From the NCBI GenBank assembly GCA_963771505.1, contig CAVYTO010000001.1, positions 558,001 through 622,000 on the forward strand: a DNA stretch of 64,000 nt. Direction: 5' to 3'. Under the pieces are notes generated by a model. The model was not told where the DNA came from and did not search any database. It was given only the letters and a program-made list of their open reading frames with translations. A program made the translations under genes and the position numbers. How positions within the stretch are numbered: position 1 is the stretch's first letter; every line of letters begins with the position of its first letter. This stretch comes from JAJPHW01 sp963771505. GTDB lineage: Bacteria > Acidobacteriota > Terriglobia > Terriglobales > Acidobacteriaceae. Positions 50,960-59,515 of this stretch are shown piece after piece.

Positions 50960-52324
50960 ATGGCGATTGATTCAAAGCACGAGGAGCTGCAAGGGCTTCG
51001 CATCGACCGATCCGCGCGAAATTCGGGCGGAGAGGGCCCGGCGTGGGCGCGGCGTTACATCGTTATCGGGATCGTTGTAGTTGTTCTTCTCGGCCTCTTC
51101 GCCCTTGGCTATCGCTTTCTCGCTCCAGCCACACCGGAAGTCGAAGTAGTCAGAGCCGCCGCGGAAAGCAGCGACGTTGGCGGCATCGTTCTGTCAGCCA
51201 GCGGATATATCGTTGCCCATCACAAGATCAATGTGAACACCAAAGTGACTGGGCGCGTTGCCGCCATCAGTGTGGAGAAGGGCGACAAGGTTCAAGCCGG
51301 GCAAATTCTTGTAAGGCTGGAAGACGACGAATTCCGCGCGTTGTACGAGCAAGCCAAGGGCGCCGCGGACAATGCTCGCGCTTTCCTGGAGCAGTTACAG
51401 AATGGTTCGAGGCCGGAAGAAGTCGACCAGGCCCAGCACAACCTGGATGAGGCTCAGGCCACACTCGTCGACGATAAGGCCACCCTCGACCGCACCAAGC
51501 AACTCTGGTCGCAGGGCGTTGTATCCCGGCAAGTGCTGGATGACGCCACTGCCAAATTTGAAGCTGACCAACAGCGCGTAAATTCCCTTAACAAAACGTT
51601 TGCCCTGGTGAAGATCGGGCCTCGCAAAGAAGAAATCGCCCGCGCCCGCGCCAGCCTTGAGCAGGCCCAGGGTCAGGCCGACTATGCAAAGTCTCAACTC
51701 GACGCGACGTTGATTCGCGCACCGGTGAATGGCACCATCCTCGAACGCACTGCCGAAAAAGGCGAACTCATCACCTCGGGATTTGCGAGTTCAGCCGAGG
51801 GCGGTCCGCAAGGTTCCGTGGTCGCGCTCGCCGACCTGAACGACATCCAGGTGGAACTCGACATTGCCCAGGACGACTTTGCCAAGCTGAGCGCGAACCA
51901 GAAGGGAGTCGTCACTGTGGATGCGTTCCCTGACCGCAAATATAACGGCGTGATCGCACAGATTTCACCAGAAGCAAACCGGCAAAAAGCCACCGTGCAG
52001 GTGAAGGTGCAAATCCTCAATCCAGATAGCTATTTACGGCCCGACATGAACGCGACGGTGAAGTTCCTGGCGAACGAAGAAAAGAAGGCGGATTCCGGTC
52101 CGGCTGGCGTGTTCGTTCCCAGCGCAGCAGTGCGCGATCTCGACGGTAAGAAGATCGTATTAATCGCATTCGACGGCAAAGCCATGAAGCGCGAGGTTCA
52201 GATCGTCTCGCAACGAAGCGGCGGCGTGCTGGTGACCGGCCTGGTCGGCGGAGAAAACGTCATCACTACGGCACCGTCCAATCTGAAAGACGGCGACAAG
52301 ATCAAACTGAAGGGGCAATCATGA
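50960..52324 (+). CDS. Periplasmic adaptor (MacA/HlyD-type membrane fusion protein)
   Basis: A 454-residue protein with a membrane helix near the N-terminus (about 33-56, YIVIGIVVVVLLGLFALGYR), a barrel-sandwich and lipoyl-like domain, a long coiled coil (about 125-235, with EEVDQAQHNLDEAQATLVDD) and a beta barrel. SGYIVAHHKINVNTKVTGRV is the usual opening of the lipoyl half. It links an inner-membrane ABC exporter to an outer-membrane channel; no TolC-like gene is nearby. Its stop overlaps the next ATG (ATGA). Confidence 0.92.
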   Translation: MAIDSKHEELQGLRIDRSARNSGGEGPAWARRYIVIGIVVVVLLGLFALGYRFLAPATPEVEVVRAAAESSDVGGIVLSASGYIVAHHKINVNTKVTGRVAAISVEKGDKVQAGQILVRLEDDEFRALYEQAKGAADNARAFLEQLQNGSRPEEVDQAQHNLDEAQATLVDDKATLDRTKQLWSQGVVSRQVLDDATAKFEADQQRVNSLNKTFALVKIGPRKEEIARARASLEQAQGQADYAKSQLDATLIRAPVNGTILERTAEKGELITSGFASSAEGGPQGSVVALADLNDIQVELDIAQDDFAKLSANQKGVVTVDAFPDRKYNGVIAQISPEANRQKATVQVKVQILNPDSYLRPDMNATVKFLANEEKKADSGPAGVFVPSAAVRDLDGKKIVLIAFDGKAMKREVQIVSQRSGGVLVTGLVGGENVITTAPSNLKDGDKIKLKGQS

Positions 52325-53037
52325 TGAGCACAGCTACAGAACCCAATGTTGCAACCCAAACCAAAGTTGTCCAGGTCAAGAATGTCAGCAAAGTTTTTAA
52401 ACGCGATGCTTTCGAAGTCCGCGCCCTTGATGATGTAACGATCGACATCGCAGCCGGCGAATTCATGGCGCTGATGGGTCCTTCTGGATCGGGCAAGACG
52501 ACGTTGCTCAACATGATCGCCGCCATTGACCGTCCTACCAGCGGCGAGCTTCTGGTACTGGGCGACAACATCTTTCGCTTCAGCGATGCGCAATCGGCAC
52601 ACTGGCGCAATGAGCACATCGGGTACGTATTTCAGACGTTCAACCTAATTCCGGTGCTGACCGCCTTTGAGAATGTCGAATTGCCGCTGCTGTTGACCAA
52701 ACTGACCACGGCCCAACGCCGTGACCATGTGATGACCGCACTTAAGCTTGTCGGACTTGAAGAGCGCGTCACGCACTTGCCCAAGCAGCTTTCTGGCGGA
52801 CAAGAACAGCGCGTTGCCATTGCCCGCGCCATCGCCAGCGATCCGACCCTGCTGCTGGCCGACGAGCCAACCGGGGATCTCGACAGCCATTCTGCCACTG
52901 AGGTCCTGGAAATCCTCAAGCGCCTGAACGAGGACTTCAAGAAGACTGTCGTGATGGTCACGCACGATCCCCACGCCGCTACTTATGCGCGGGTTACCCG
53001 TCATCTTGAAAAAGGGATGTTGTTGCCGCCCGAATAG
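52321..53037 (+). CDS. ABC transporter ATP-binding protein (LolD/MacB-type)
   Basis: A 238-residue ATPase with Walker A MGPSGSGKTTL (about 56-66), Q-loop IGYVFQTFNLIPVLTAFENV, signature LSGGQEQRVAIARAI and Walker B LLLADEPTGDLD, plus the H-loop in VMVTHDPHA. This is the standalone nucleotide-binding partner of FtsX/MacB permeases. It starts within the stop of the adaptor gene. The five genes encode one exporter; the substrate is unknown (antibiotic, lipoprotein or signalling peptide are typical). Confidence 0.94.
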   Translation: MMSTATEPNVATQTKVVQVKNVSKVFKRDAFEVRALDDVTIDIAAGEFMALMGPSGSGKTTLLNMIAAIDRPTSGELLVLGDNIFRFSDAQSAHWRNEHIGYVFQTFNLIPVLTAFENVELPLLLTKLTTAQRRDHVMTALKLVGLEERVTHLPKQLSGGQEQRVAIARAIASDPTLLLADEPTGDLDSHSATEVLEILKRLNEDFKKTVVMVTHDPHAATYARVTRHLEKGMLLPPE

Positions 53038-53040
53038 ACA

Positions 53041-53069
53041 TAAAAAAGCCCCGGCAAAATGCCGGGGCT
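53041..53069 (-). terminator. Rho-independent terminator of the gene at 53090-54673
   Basis: On the minus strand AGCCCCGGC/GCCGGGGCT (53069-53061 and 53055-53047) with an ATTTT loop runs into TTTTTTA, a textbook terminator directly after the stop codon at 53090. On the plus strand the same stem lies just after the ATPase stop and may also end that operon. Confidence 0.9.
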
Positions 53070-53089
53070 GATAATTTCAAATCCAGAAC

Positions 53090-54673
53090 CTACTGGCAGT
53101 TCGTGAACTTGAACGAGTTCATGTGGGTCGAGAAGTTGAAGCTTCCCGTGGTCTTGTAATACTCCTGGGTGTACCAGAACGTGCAGTCATCTACAGGATC
53201 GATCTGCATGCTGCTGTAGTCACCCCAACGGTTGGAGCTGGCGGTTTGTACACCATTGCCGCGGATGACAATCGAAGCCGATTCCATCTGCCCGAGCGGG
53301 TCAGAAGGTTTACGCCCGGTATAGGCGATCAGCGGCTTGATGGTCGAACTGGAGGCGCTGAAGCCAAGAGCGATGTCGCCGACTTTGTCCTGAGCAATGC
53401 TGCCCATCCACAGGCTGGCCTGGCTCGTTTGATAGGTGCCCTGCTGGAACACTACCGGAGTCGTTCCCGGAGAGCGGATTTCATACCAGCGCTCGCCCGA
53501 CACCGAAGTTTTAACCGATGGGGTTACGGAGTGAGATACCACGAGAGCTTCGTGATCTCCATAGTTGCGGTACGCCAACCGGTACATTAAGCGCCCAGCC
53601 AACGAGTCCAGTATCTCTCCCGGTGAAGGCTGAGGGATGCAGGACCCACCTCCGCAAGCATCTGTGTAAGAAGCTACGGTGATGGCCGTCGGTCCGGTGA
53701 ACGTGGAGTTCTTCGGCGTGGCAAAGTCCACGTGGAACTTGTAGAGGTTCAGCGTGGTGGGCGAGATGCCTTCTTCCATTTCGTAATTCGGCGATCCAGC
53801 GGGAGGTGCGGTTGCGCCGTCCAAGTCCGCAGGCAGAAGGGCGAAATCGTTTGCAGTCTTCTGGAAGCAAACCGAGGTTGCGGCACTGCCGGCCAGCATT
53901 TTGGTGCGGTCAAGAGCGCAGCTTTCAGCGCCGGTGAAACCACCGCCGCCGGGGAAACTGTCGGTCGTGAGATAGTACGCATCCGGCCAGACGCCAAGTT
54001 TCGGGTAGTCGGGAAGAACGCGTCCGTAGGAAAACGAATACAGGTGATAGGTGCCGGTCGCGTCCGAAGAGGTCGAAACCGCGACGCAAGAATTGTTTAC
54101 GGTAAAACTGTTGTTGAAAGCGATCATGGTGATGACCCAGCGCTGCGCTGCCTTGTCCCAAGTTGCGACCGGATCGCTCAGGTTGCCGGTAGCACACTCT
54201 CCGCCGAGGGGCGAATAAAGCGTCTGGATGTTGGTCGGCCCCATGACCAAATTTCCGGTGGATTTGTCATACACAGCGTAGGCAACGTTAACGGTCTCTA
54301 CGACCTGTGTAAGTCCAACCGCCGAGTTCGTGTCAGGTGGAACGAACCCGCCGCCCTGGGCGTCGTTGATTCCATCGAAGCTCAGGCCTTTCGTTGTTCC
54401 TACGTCAACTCCCGCGTCTGCCGAACGCAGCACAGACGTTTGCCCCACTGAATCTGGCGAGTGCGAGTTATGAATGAACGGAGCCCGATCATGTTCCGGC
54501 ATCACTTTACTGAGGTTGTGCCATGGAACCGGCTTCATGTCCCGGAATGCCTGGGTTGTCGTGACGTGTTTGGCTTGAGTCACAATTGGATTGGTTTGCA
54601 CCTGCTCCGCTGGAGCGTTGAGTGCGAGTGCGAGCAGGGCAAATGAGCAGCCTGCGACGTATTTACCTACCAT
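53090..54673 (-). CDS. Large exported protein of unknown function
   Basis: From the ATG at 54673 (AGGAGG upstream), 527 residues. Signal peptide (about 1-20), then a large beta-rich mature part with recurring Gly/Ser/Thr-rich segments and several Cys pairs (ECATGNL, ESCALDRTKM, DACGGGSCIPQ, DDCTFWYT). Segments such as PPDTNSAVGLTQVVETVN, AVYDKSTGNLVMGP, PVATWDKAAQRWVITM and PDYPKLGVWPDAYYLT suggest a propeller-like exoprotein of the type seen among Acidobacteria and Myxobacteria, but I cannot assign a catalytic role. Confidence 0.65.
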   Translation of the reverse strand: MVGKYVAGCSFALLALALNAPAEQVQTNPIVTQAKHVTTTQAFRDMKPVPWHNLSKVMPEHDRAPFIHNSHSPDSVGQTSVLRSADAGVDVGTTKGLSFDGINDAQGGGFVPPDTNSAVGLTQVVETVNVAYAVYDKSTGNLVMGPTNIQTLYSPLGGECATGNLSDPVATWDKAAQRWVITMIAFNNSFTVNNSCVAVSTSSDATGTYHLYSFSYGRVLPDYPKLGVWPDAYYLTTDSFPGGGGFTGAESCALDRTKMLAGSAATSVCFQKTANDFALLPADLDGATAPPAGSPNYEMEEGISPTTLNLYKFHVDFATPKNSTFTGPTAITVASYTDACGGGSCIPQPSPGEILDSLAGRLMYRLAYRNYGDHEALVVSHSVTPSVKTSVSGERWYEIRSPGTTPVVFQQGTYQTSQASLWMGSIAQDKVGDIALGFSASSSTIKPLIAYTGRKPSDPLGQMESASIVIRGNGVQTASSNRWGDYSSMQIDPVDDCTFWYTQEYYKTTGSFNFSTHMNSFKFTNCQ

Positions 54674-55120
54674 TTTTCCTCCTACCGCTGTCTGGGTTGA
54701 TTTGTGTTCCGAGGACGCGGGATCGACGAGAACGCCGGTCGCGACTGCACCGTTTCTCAAATCCAAGTTAGGAAGATCTTAAGCCTCGATATGGGGTCGG
54801 TCAACCCAGTTGGGGACGCAATTCTCCCTATTTTGAGGGATTTTCGCCCCTGACAGCCATTTCCGAGCCAAGGTTTGATTCACGGTTGAACGAATCTATC
54901 TGCCTGCACGAGAACAGGTTGCACTCAAAGCTGATAACTCAGCGGGCGAGCCGTTTCAATCGATGACGGAAACCCTTAGTAACAGAGTCTTTTCTACCTC
55001 AGCCAGTCCCAAAATAGACATCGTTAATTGTCTTTTAATCTGCTAAATTTTTGTCAGTGAACTTCGGGAGTCTTCCCCCAGCCAACTCCCAGTGCTGACG
55101 GTTGAGGAACTCACTGAATC
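54674..55120. other. Divergent intergenic region, AT-rich near 55010-55060
   Basis: About 450 bases upstream of the exported protein gene on each side. The stretch from 55010 to 55060 is unusually AT-rich (TTAATTGTCTTTTAATCTGC) for this genome and probably holds the plus-strand promoter; no clear -35/-10 pair was found. No RNA gene or repeat recognised. Confidence 0.4.
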
Positions 55121-55948
55121 ATGACAAAATTTCAAAAAGTTTTTCTCTTGCTGGTCTTTTCCTTCGGGATCATCGTAGGCTTCTGGCCAGCTTCGCGACA
55201 GCACACTTCACGCCAAATTGCGGCGGTGGCCCATCCGCAACCGGTTTCCGCGGTTGCTAACCCGCGCGCCAATTATCCGTTTTCGCTGGTTCCCTACGGC
55301 GTGCAGAGTGTCGGCGACTTCAGGGCTGCGCTCGCGGCCGACTCGGCGCTGGCTGAACATTACCGCAACTTCGACTTTCAGCATGCCAGCCTGGTCAAAA
55401 TGGACCACGATTCCTGCGCTTACGTGTCTTTCCGTCGTGCGGGCAAGATTGCGTGGACGCAGCATTGCATTCCGATCCACCGAGGCGAGGCTGTTTTAAC
55501 CGATGCCCGCTACACAGTTCGAGGAATTTGCGGCAACCAGATTTCGTACCGCCCGCAGAATCCGACGGCACCGGTGGATATCAGCGAACTAGGGCCACCT
55601 CCTGCCGCGCTTGCGGATCCGGCTGTACTACCCGCCGACGGCTTGGACGTCGCTTCCGCAATGCCGCCAGCGTCAGCGCTCTTGCCGGTTGCACCCAGTG
55701 GTGTAACTCCGACGGCCTCGTCGTCGCCGTTGCCGGGTAGTTCGGGATCGCCCACGACCGCAGGCGGGACACCGGCAGTTCCGGTCGCCGGCGGGGGAAG
55801 CCCCTGCTGCGGCACCACAGGTCAGCCGCCGAAATCGCCGACGCCGCCGAAGACTCCGCCAGTCAATGTGCCAGAGTCTGGCTACGCCGGAATGTTGATC
55901 TTGACCGTCATTGCTTTAGGGGCGGGCGTGTACGTAAAGATTCGGTAA
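55121..55948 (+). CDS. Exported Pro/Ser-rich protein with C-terminal membrane anchor
   Basis: A 275-residue protein with a signal peptide or anchor (about 6-24, FLLLVFSFGIIVGFWPAS), an N-terminal domain (about 45-140) with the Cys-containing VKMDHDSCAYVSFRRAGKIA, IAWTQHCIPIH and GICGNQISYRP, a Pro/Ala/Ser/Gly-rich linker (about 155-245, with SPCCGTTGQPPKSP), and a C-terminal segment VPESGYAGMLILTVIALGAG ending in YVKIR. The C-terminal Pro-Glu-Ser-Gly, hydrophobic helix and basic end resemble VPDSG/PEP-CTERM sorting tags. Function unknown. Confidence 0.68.
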   Translation: MTKFQKVFLLLVFSFGIIVGFWPASRQHTSRQIAAVAHPQPVSAVANPRANYPFSLVPYGVQSVGDFRAALAADSALAEHYRNFDFQHASLVKMDHDSCAYVSFRRAGKIAWTQHCIPIHRGEAVLTDARYTVRGICGNQISYRPQNPTAPVDISELGPPPAALADPAVLPADGLDVASAMPPASALLPVAPSGVTPTASSSPLPGSSGSPTTAGGTPAVPVAGGGSPCCGTTGQPPKSPTPPKTPPVNVPESGYAGMLILTVIALGAGVYVKIR

Positions 55949-56050
55949 CGTATAGCACCTAAGTGGTATACCTTGGCACGTCGGTGCCATTCACAGTGAC
56001 CCCGGGTTGTCTTAATCTACTTGTGAGCAGACTTCGGGGGAGGGCTGTTC

Positions 56051-56091
56051 AGGCGTCCGGACTCGATGAGTCTGGACGCCTTTAAAATTTT
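56051..56091 (+). terminator. Strong terminator hairpin
   Basis: AGGCGTCCGGACTC pairs with GAGTCTGGACGCCT (56051-56064 and 56068-56081) around a GAT loop, 14 pairs with one wobble, followed by TTAAAATTTT. It lies about 100 bases after the stop of the gene ending at 55948. Confidence 0.8.
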
Positions 56092-56113
56092 CTAGCACCC
56101 GGCAGAAATCAAT

Positions 56114-56197
56114 ATGGAACTCGCCGTTCTCATCTTCGCCCTGCTGACTGTTGGATCGCTGATACCCGCTCACGGACACGTCCCTTTTCGCCGCTAA
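56114..56197 (+). CDS. Candidate 27-residue hydrophobic peptide
   Basis: ATG to TAA encoding a peptide with a 17-residue hydrophobic core (LAVLIFALLTVGSLI) and a basic end (PFRR). It has the make-up of a small membrane protein, but only a weak ribosome site and no homology can be judged, so it is listed with low confidence. Confidence 0.25.
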   Translation: MELAVLIFALLTVGSLIPAHGHVPFRR

Positions 56198-56301
56198 TTT
56201 CACCCGCAACTTCAATAACCCGTTGGTGTTTGAACTTGAGTAACCAAAGCAAGTTACCTGAGTCCAACTCGTGCCTCATGCGCCGTATCTAAAATACAAC
56301 C

Positions 56302-57279
56302 GTGAGAATTTCCAGAACATTGGTTTTGATGGCGATCGGTCTTGCTTTGTTTGCGAAAAGTTCGCAGGCGCAAGCCACGCTATTAATGGAAGAGCCGTTC
56401 GGGCTCTTTGGAAGCATGAATCCCACGGGACATGCGGCTATCTACCTTTCGCGGATATGTGCCGACGGCCCAACGCGAGTGCGTCGCTGCGCGCCGGGTG
56501 AAATGGGAGCGGTAATAAGCCGGTACCACAAGATTGCCGGCTACGACTGGATCGCGATGCCGCTGTTGCCGTATCTATACGCGGTCGATGAAGCCGACGA
56601 AGTTCCGTCGAACCCCACAAAGGAAACTGTCGAGTCGCTACGAGATCAGTACCGCAGATCATATCTAACTAGCTTGGCTCCTGATACCGTCTCTGGAGGC
56701 ACGCCCAAAGGCGAGTGGACGCAGCTGATAGGCGCTTCCTACGACCGAAAGATTTACGGCTTCGAGCTCGAAACTTCGGCGGAGCAAGACGAAGCAATGA
56801 TCGCGTATTTAAACGATCGCCGCAACACGGCACACTTTAATTTGCTGTTCAGCAACTGTTCCGATTTTGCGCGCGAGCTTTTCAACGCTTATTATCCGCA
56901 TGCCCTACACCGAAACCTGATTGCCGACTCAGGATTCACAACGCCGAAAGAAATTGCGAAGTTGCTGGTTCGGTACAGCAAGCATCATGAAGACTTGCAA
57001 TTTTCGGCATTTGTGATTCCGCAAGTGCCAGGGCGCTTGGGGCGCAGTTCGTCCACGCGCGGAGTCTTGGAATCGCTGGTGAAAACGAAAAAGTACGCGC
57101 TCCCTCTAGTCTGCCTTCACCCTTGGATTGCTGGTGGCATGGGTCTGGCTTACCTGGCCTCGGGACGATTCAATCCCTCGCACTATGCCGAAACCGTGTA
57201 TGACCCTCGCGAACAGCCTCGAGAGCTGCCGCAAGATTTGCTGGCAAGGCGAAGCTACCCGGAACTCACGATTCCGTAG
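56302..57279 (+). CDS. Exported protein with papain-like (Cys/His) peptidase features
   Basis: A 325-residue protein starting at a GTG, with a signal peptide (1-24, SSQAQA). A His-containing strand GHAAIYLSRIC (about 43-53) and, later, the segment HFNLLFSNCSDFARELFNAY (about 185-204) place His before Cys, the order of circularly permuted papain-fold enzymes (DUF4105/YiiX/LRAT-like). A membrane helix may follow in the C-terminal part (about 265-283). Such proteins are amidases or acyltransferases; the exact type cannot be told. Confidence 0.62.
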   Translation: MRISRTLVLMAIGLALFAKSSQAQATLLMEEPFGLFGSMNPTGHAAIYLSRICADGPTRVRRCAPGEMGAVISRYHKIAGYDWIAMPLLPYLYAVDEADEVPSNPTKETVESLRDQYRRSYLTSLAPDTVSGGTPKGEWTQLIGASYDRKIYGFELETSAEQDEAMIAYLNDRRNTAHFNLLFSNCSDFARELFNAYYPHALHRNLIADSGFTTPKEIAKLLVRYSKHHEDLQFSAFVIPQVPGRLGRSSSTRGVLESLVKTKKYALPLVCLHPWIAGGMGLAYLASGRFNPSHYAETVYDPREQPRELPQDLLARRSYPELTIP

Positions 57280-57391
57280 TTTGTCTCGATGGCGGGATGT
57301 GCTTGTAAAGTAAAGTAAAATAAAGCGCAATCCGCTACGGATTGATAGAATCGACTCACCGCCCATCCGACATGAAAACTGGATCCAGCCA

Positions 57392-58180
57392 TTGCTGAAA
57401 GCCAAGACCGTCATCATGGTTAGCGTGCTCGCGCAGTTGATCGCGCTAGCCGCTTTCGGGCAGACCACGCCGGCTCCGACGACATCCGCGCCACAAAGTT
57501 TGCCGGGCGACCCATCCGCCAAGAAAGCGCAAACTACGTCGGAAGCCAATCGATTGCCTTCTCCCGAGACACAAAGCACGTCAAAAGATCGATTGTTTTA
57601 CGCCTTGCCCAATTTTCTGACCCTGGAGAGCGGCGACAAAGTTCCACCCCTCACGGCCAAGGAAAAATTTCAAGTAGTGGCCCGCGGAGCGTTCGATCCC
57701 ATCCAGTTTGCATGGTATGGATTCCTTTCCGGCATCAGCCAGGCTGAAGATAGTGAACCCGGCTACGACCAGGGCGTCGAAGGCTACGCGAAGCGGTATG
57801 GCTCGGCCTTCGCCGACGGCACCATCGAAAATTTTATGACCGGGGCCATTCTGCCGTCGCTGTTGCATCAGGATCCCAGGTTCTTCCAATCCGGCAAAGG
57901 TGGCTTTTGGACGCGGACCAAATACGCAGTCACTCGCATTGTTGTGACGCGTGGCGACTCCGGACGGTCGGAATTTAACTTCTCCGAGGTGTTCGGGAGC
58001 GCGGCCTCGGCTGCGATTTCGACCTACAGTTACCATCCCAGCGAAGATCGCACCTTGTCGAACACTGCCAGCGTTTGGGGAAGTCAAGTTGGGTATGACG
58101 CGCTGACGATCGTGATCAAAGAATTCTGGCCCGACATTCGCCGCAAGCTTCACAAGCAAAAGCCGACACCCACCCAGTAA
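57392..58180 (+). CDS. Exported hypothetical protein
   Basis: A 262-residue protein from a TTG at 57392 with a signal peptide (about 1-23, ALAAFGQ), a Pro/Ser/Thr-rich leader, then DRLFYALPNFLTLESGD and a helical domain (about 88-250) with conserved-looking segments YGFLSGISQAEDSEPGYDQG, FMTGAILPSLLHQDPRFFQS and WGSQVGYDALTIVIKEFWPD. I recognise the type from acidobacterial genomes but know no function. The start is uncertain; ATG at 57416 is an alternative. Confidence 0.68.
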   Translation: MLKAKTVIMVSVLAQLIALAAFGQTTPAPTTSAPQSLPGDPSAKKAQTTSEANRLPSPETQSTSKDRLFYALPNFLTLESGDKVPPLTAKEKFQVVARGAFDPIQFAWYGFLSGISQAEDSEPGYDQGVEGYAKRYGSAFADGTIENFMTGAILPSLLHQDPRFFQSGKGGFWTRTKYAVTRIVVTRGDSGRSEFNFSEVFGSAASAAISTYSYHPSEDRTLSNTASVWGSQVGYDALTIVIKEFWPDIRRKLHKQKPTPTQ

Positions 58181-58190
58181 AATCCAATTC

Positions 58191-59051
58191 ATGTTTGAAC
58201 CCAGCCTGCTTCGCGAGAAGTGCATCCTCATCACTGGCGGAGGGACCGGTTTGGGCAAAGCGATGGCCGGACGATTTCTTGAGCTGGGCGCGACAGTCCA
58301 CATCTGCGGCCGCCGCGAAGATGTTCTGGCAGCGACTGTCGCCGACTTTTCCGCAAAGTTTCACGGGCGCATTCACAGTCACACTTGCGACGTTCGTGAC
58401 CTCGCGAGGGTCGAGGCCATGATTTCGGCTATTTGGGAAACGGCCCCCCTCGATATCGTCGTCAACAACGCAGCCGGAAATTTTCTCGCACGTACCGAGG
58501 AACTTTCGCCGGGAGCTTTCGATGCGGTTCTTGGAATCGTATTGAATGGCACCATCAACGTGACGCTGGCCTGCGGACGCCGCTGGCTGAAGAATGAGAA
58601 TCCGCAGCAGAAGAAAGTTGTGCTGAACATAGCCGCAACCTACTGGCATACAGGATCTGCCTACGTGACGCCGTCGGCAACTGCCAAGGCTGGCGTAGTG
58701 GCGCTTACTCGCAGCCTAGCGGTCGAGTGGGGAAATCGGGGAGTTCGCATGAACGTGATCGCGCCCGGGCCCGTGCCTACCGAAGGCGCGTTTTCCCGCG
58801 TGCTTCCATTGCCAGAGTTGGAAAAAGTCGCGCTCAAGAAAAATCCGCTCGGGCGTTTTGGCACGACTACCGAGCTTGCCAATCTAGCCGCTTTTCTGGT
58901 GAGCGATTACTCGGGATACATCAACGGCGAAGTCATTACGATGGACGGCGGGGAGTGGCTCCAAGGGGCAGGAGAGTTCAGCGATCTGGGAAGGCTTCTC
59001 AGCGAAGAAAACTGGCAGGCGCTGAAGCCAAAGAAAAAGAAGACGACCTAA
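58191..59051 (+). CDS. SDR-family oxidoreductase, 2,4-dienoyl-CoA reductase-like
   Basis: A 286-residue NAD(P)-dependent short-chain dehydrogenase. TGGGTGLGKAMAGRFLELGA is the Gly-rich nucleotide loop, NNAAGNFLA the active-site region, and the substrate end reads YVTPSATAKAGVVALTRSLA: the catalytic Tyr of the YxxxK motif is not in the usual place, as is also true of 2,4-dienoyl-CoA reductases, where an Asn/Ser/Lys set acts. C-terminal GRFGTTTELANLAAFLVSDY and GEVITMDGG are standard. Starts 11 bases after the previous gene. Confidence 0.88.
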   Translation: MFEPSLLREKCILITGGGTGLGKAMAGRFLELGATVHICGRREDVLAATVADFSAKFHGRIHSHTCDVRDLARVEAMISAIWETAPLDIVVNNAAGNFLARTEELSPGAFDAVLGIVLNGTINVTLACGRRWLKNENPQQKKVVLNIAATYWHTGSAYVTPSATAKAGVVALTRSLAVEWGNRGVRMNVIAPGPVPTEGAFSRVLPLPELEKVALKKNPLGRFGTTTELANLAAFLVSDYSGYINGEVITMDGGEWLQGAGEFSDLGRLLSEENWQALKPKKKKTT

Positions 59052-59054
59052 GTT

Positions 59055-59420
59055 TCATCCGCGCCGAAGCTCTCGGTCACTGCTGGCACCTGCCAGCCAG
59101 CGAAATAGCATATTGACGATGCTGAGCACGATCGCTCCCCAGAAGGCAGCGGCGAACGAATCCACATGAAAGCCGGGAACAATGGCCGACGCCAGTTCAA
59201 TCATCACGGCATTGATCACGAGCCAAAAAATTCCCAGCGTCACCAGGGTGAGCGGGAACGTAACTATCTTCAGGAACAATCCCAGCGTCGCGTTAATGAA
59301 ACCGATCACCAGCGCCGCGATCATTGCGGCCAGCAATCCGCTTACATGAAAGCCCGGCACCAGCCGCGCCACCAGCCAGACCGCGAGCGCGCTTAGCACC
59401 CAGTTAAGTAAATGCTTCAT
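59055..59420 (-). CDS. Phage-holin-family-4 (DUF) small membrane protein
   Basis: A 121-residue protein with four membrane helices and the family signatures VPGFHVSGLLAAMIAALVIG, LGLFLKIVTFPLTLVTLGIF and VPGFHVDSFAAAFWGAIVLS. The family is named after a holin but is widespread in chromosomes and probably unrelated to lysis; function unknown. No other phage gene is near. Convergent with the SDR gene with only three bases between them. Confidence 0.88.
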   Translation of the reverse strand: MKHLLNWVLSALAVWLVARLVPGFHVSGLLAAMIAALVIGFINATLGLFLKIVTFPLTLVTLGIFWLVINAVMIELASAIVPGFHVDSFAAAFWGAIVLSIVNMLFRWLAGASSDRELRRG

Positions 59421-59515
59421 AAGGTCGAGAGTATAACTTGCCCACCCGGACGCGCAATGTGCCGTTGCGCCTTTCTACAATTGGGTCGCGCCTTTCTCAG
59501 TGATAATCGTTGACG

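Larger units (their letters stand above)
55949..56301. other. Intergenic region with small hairpin, terminator and a candidate tiny ORF
   Basis: Downstream of the exported protein lies the hairpin GGCAC/GGTGCC (near 55976), a strong terminator (56051-56081, listed) and, on the plus strand, a 27-codon hydrophobic frame (56114-56197, MELAVLIFALLTVGSLI) that lacks a good ribosome site. About 100 bases before the terminator are unexplained; a small RNA is possible but not supported. Confidence 0.4.

Noticed and set aside
59055..59420. Phage remnant suggested by the holin-family protein
   Set aside because: No integrase, capsid, tail or attachment sites are nearby, and the family is common outside phages.
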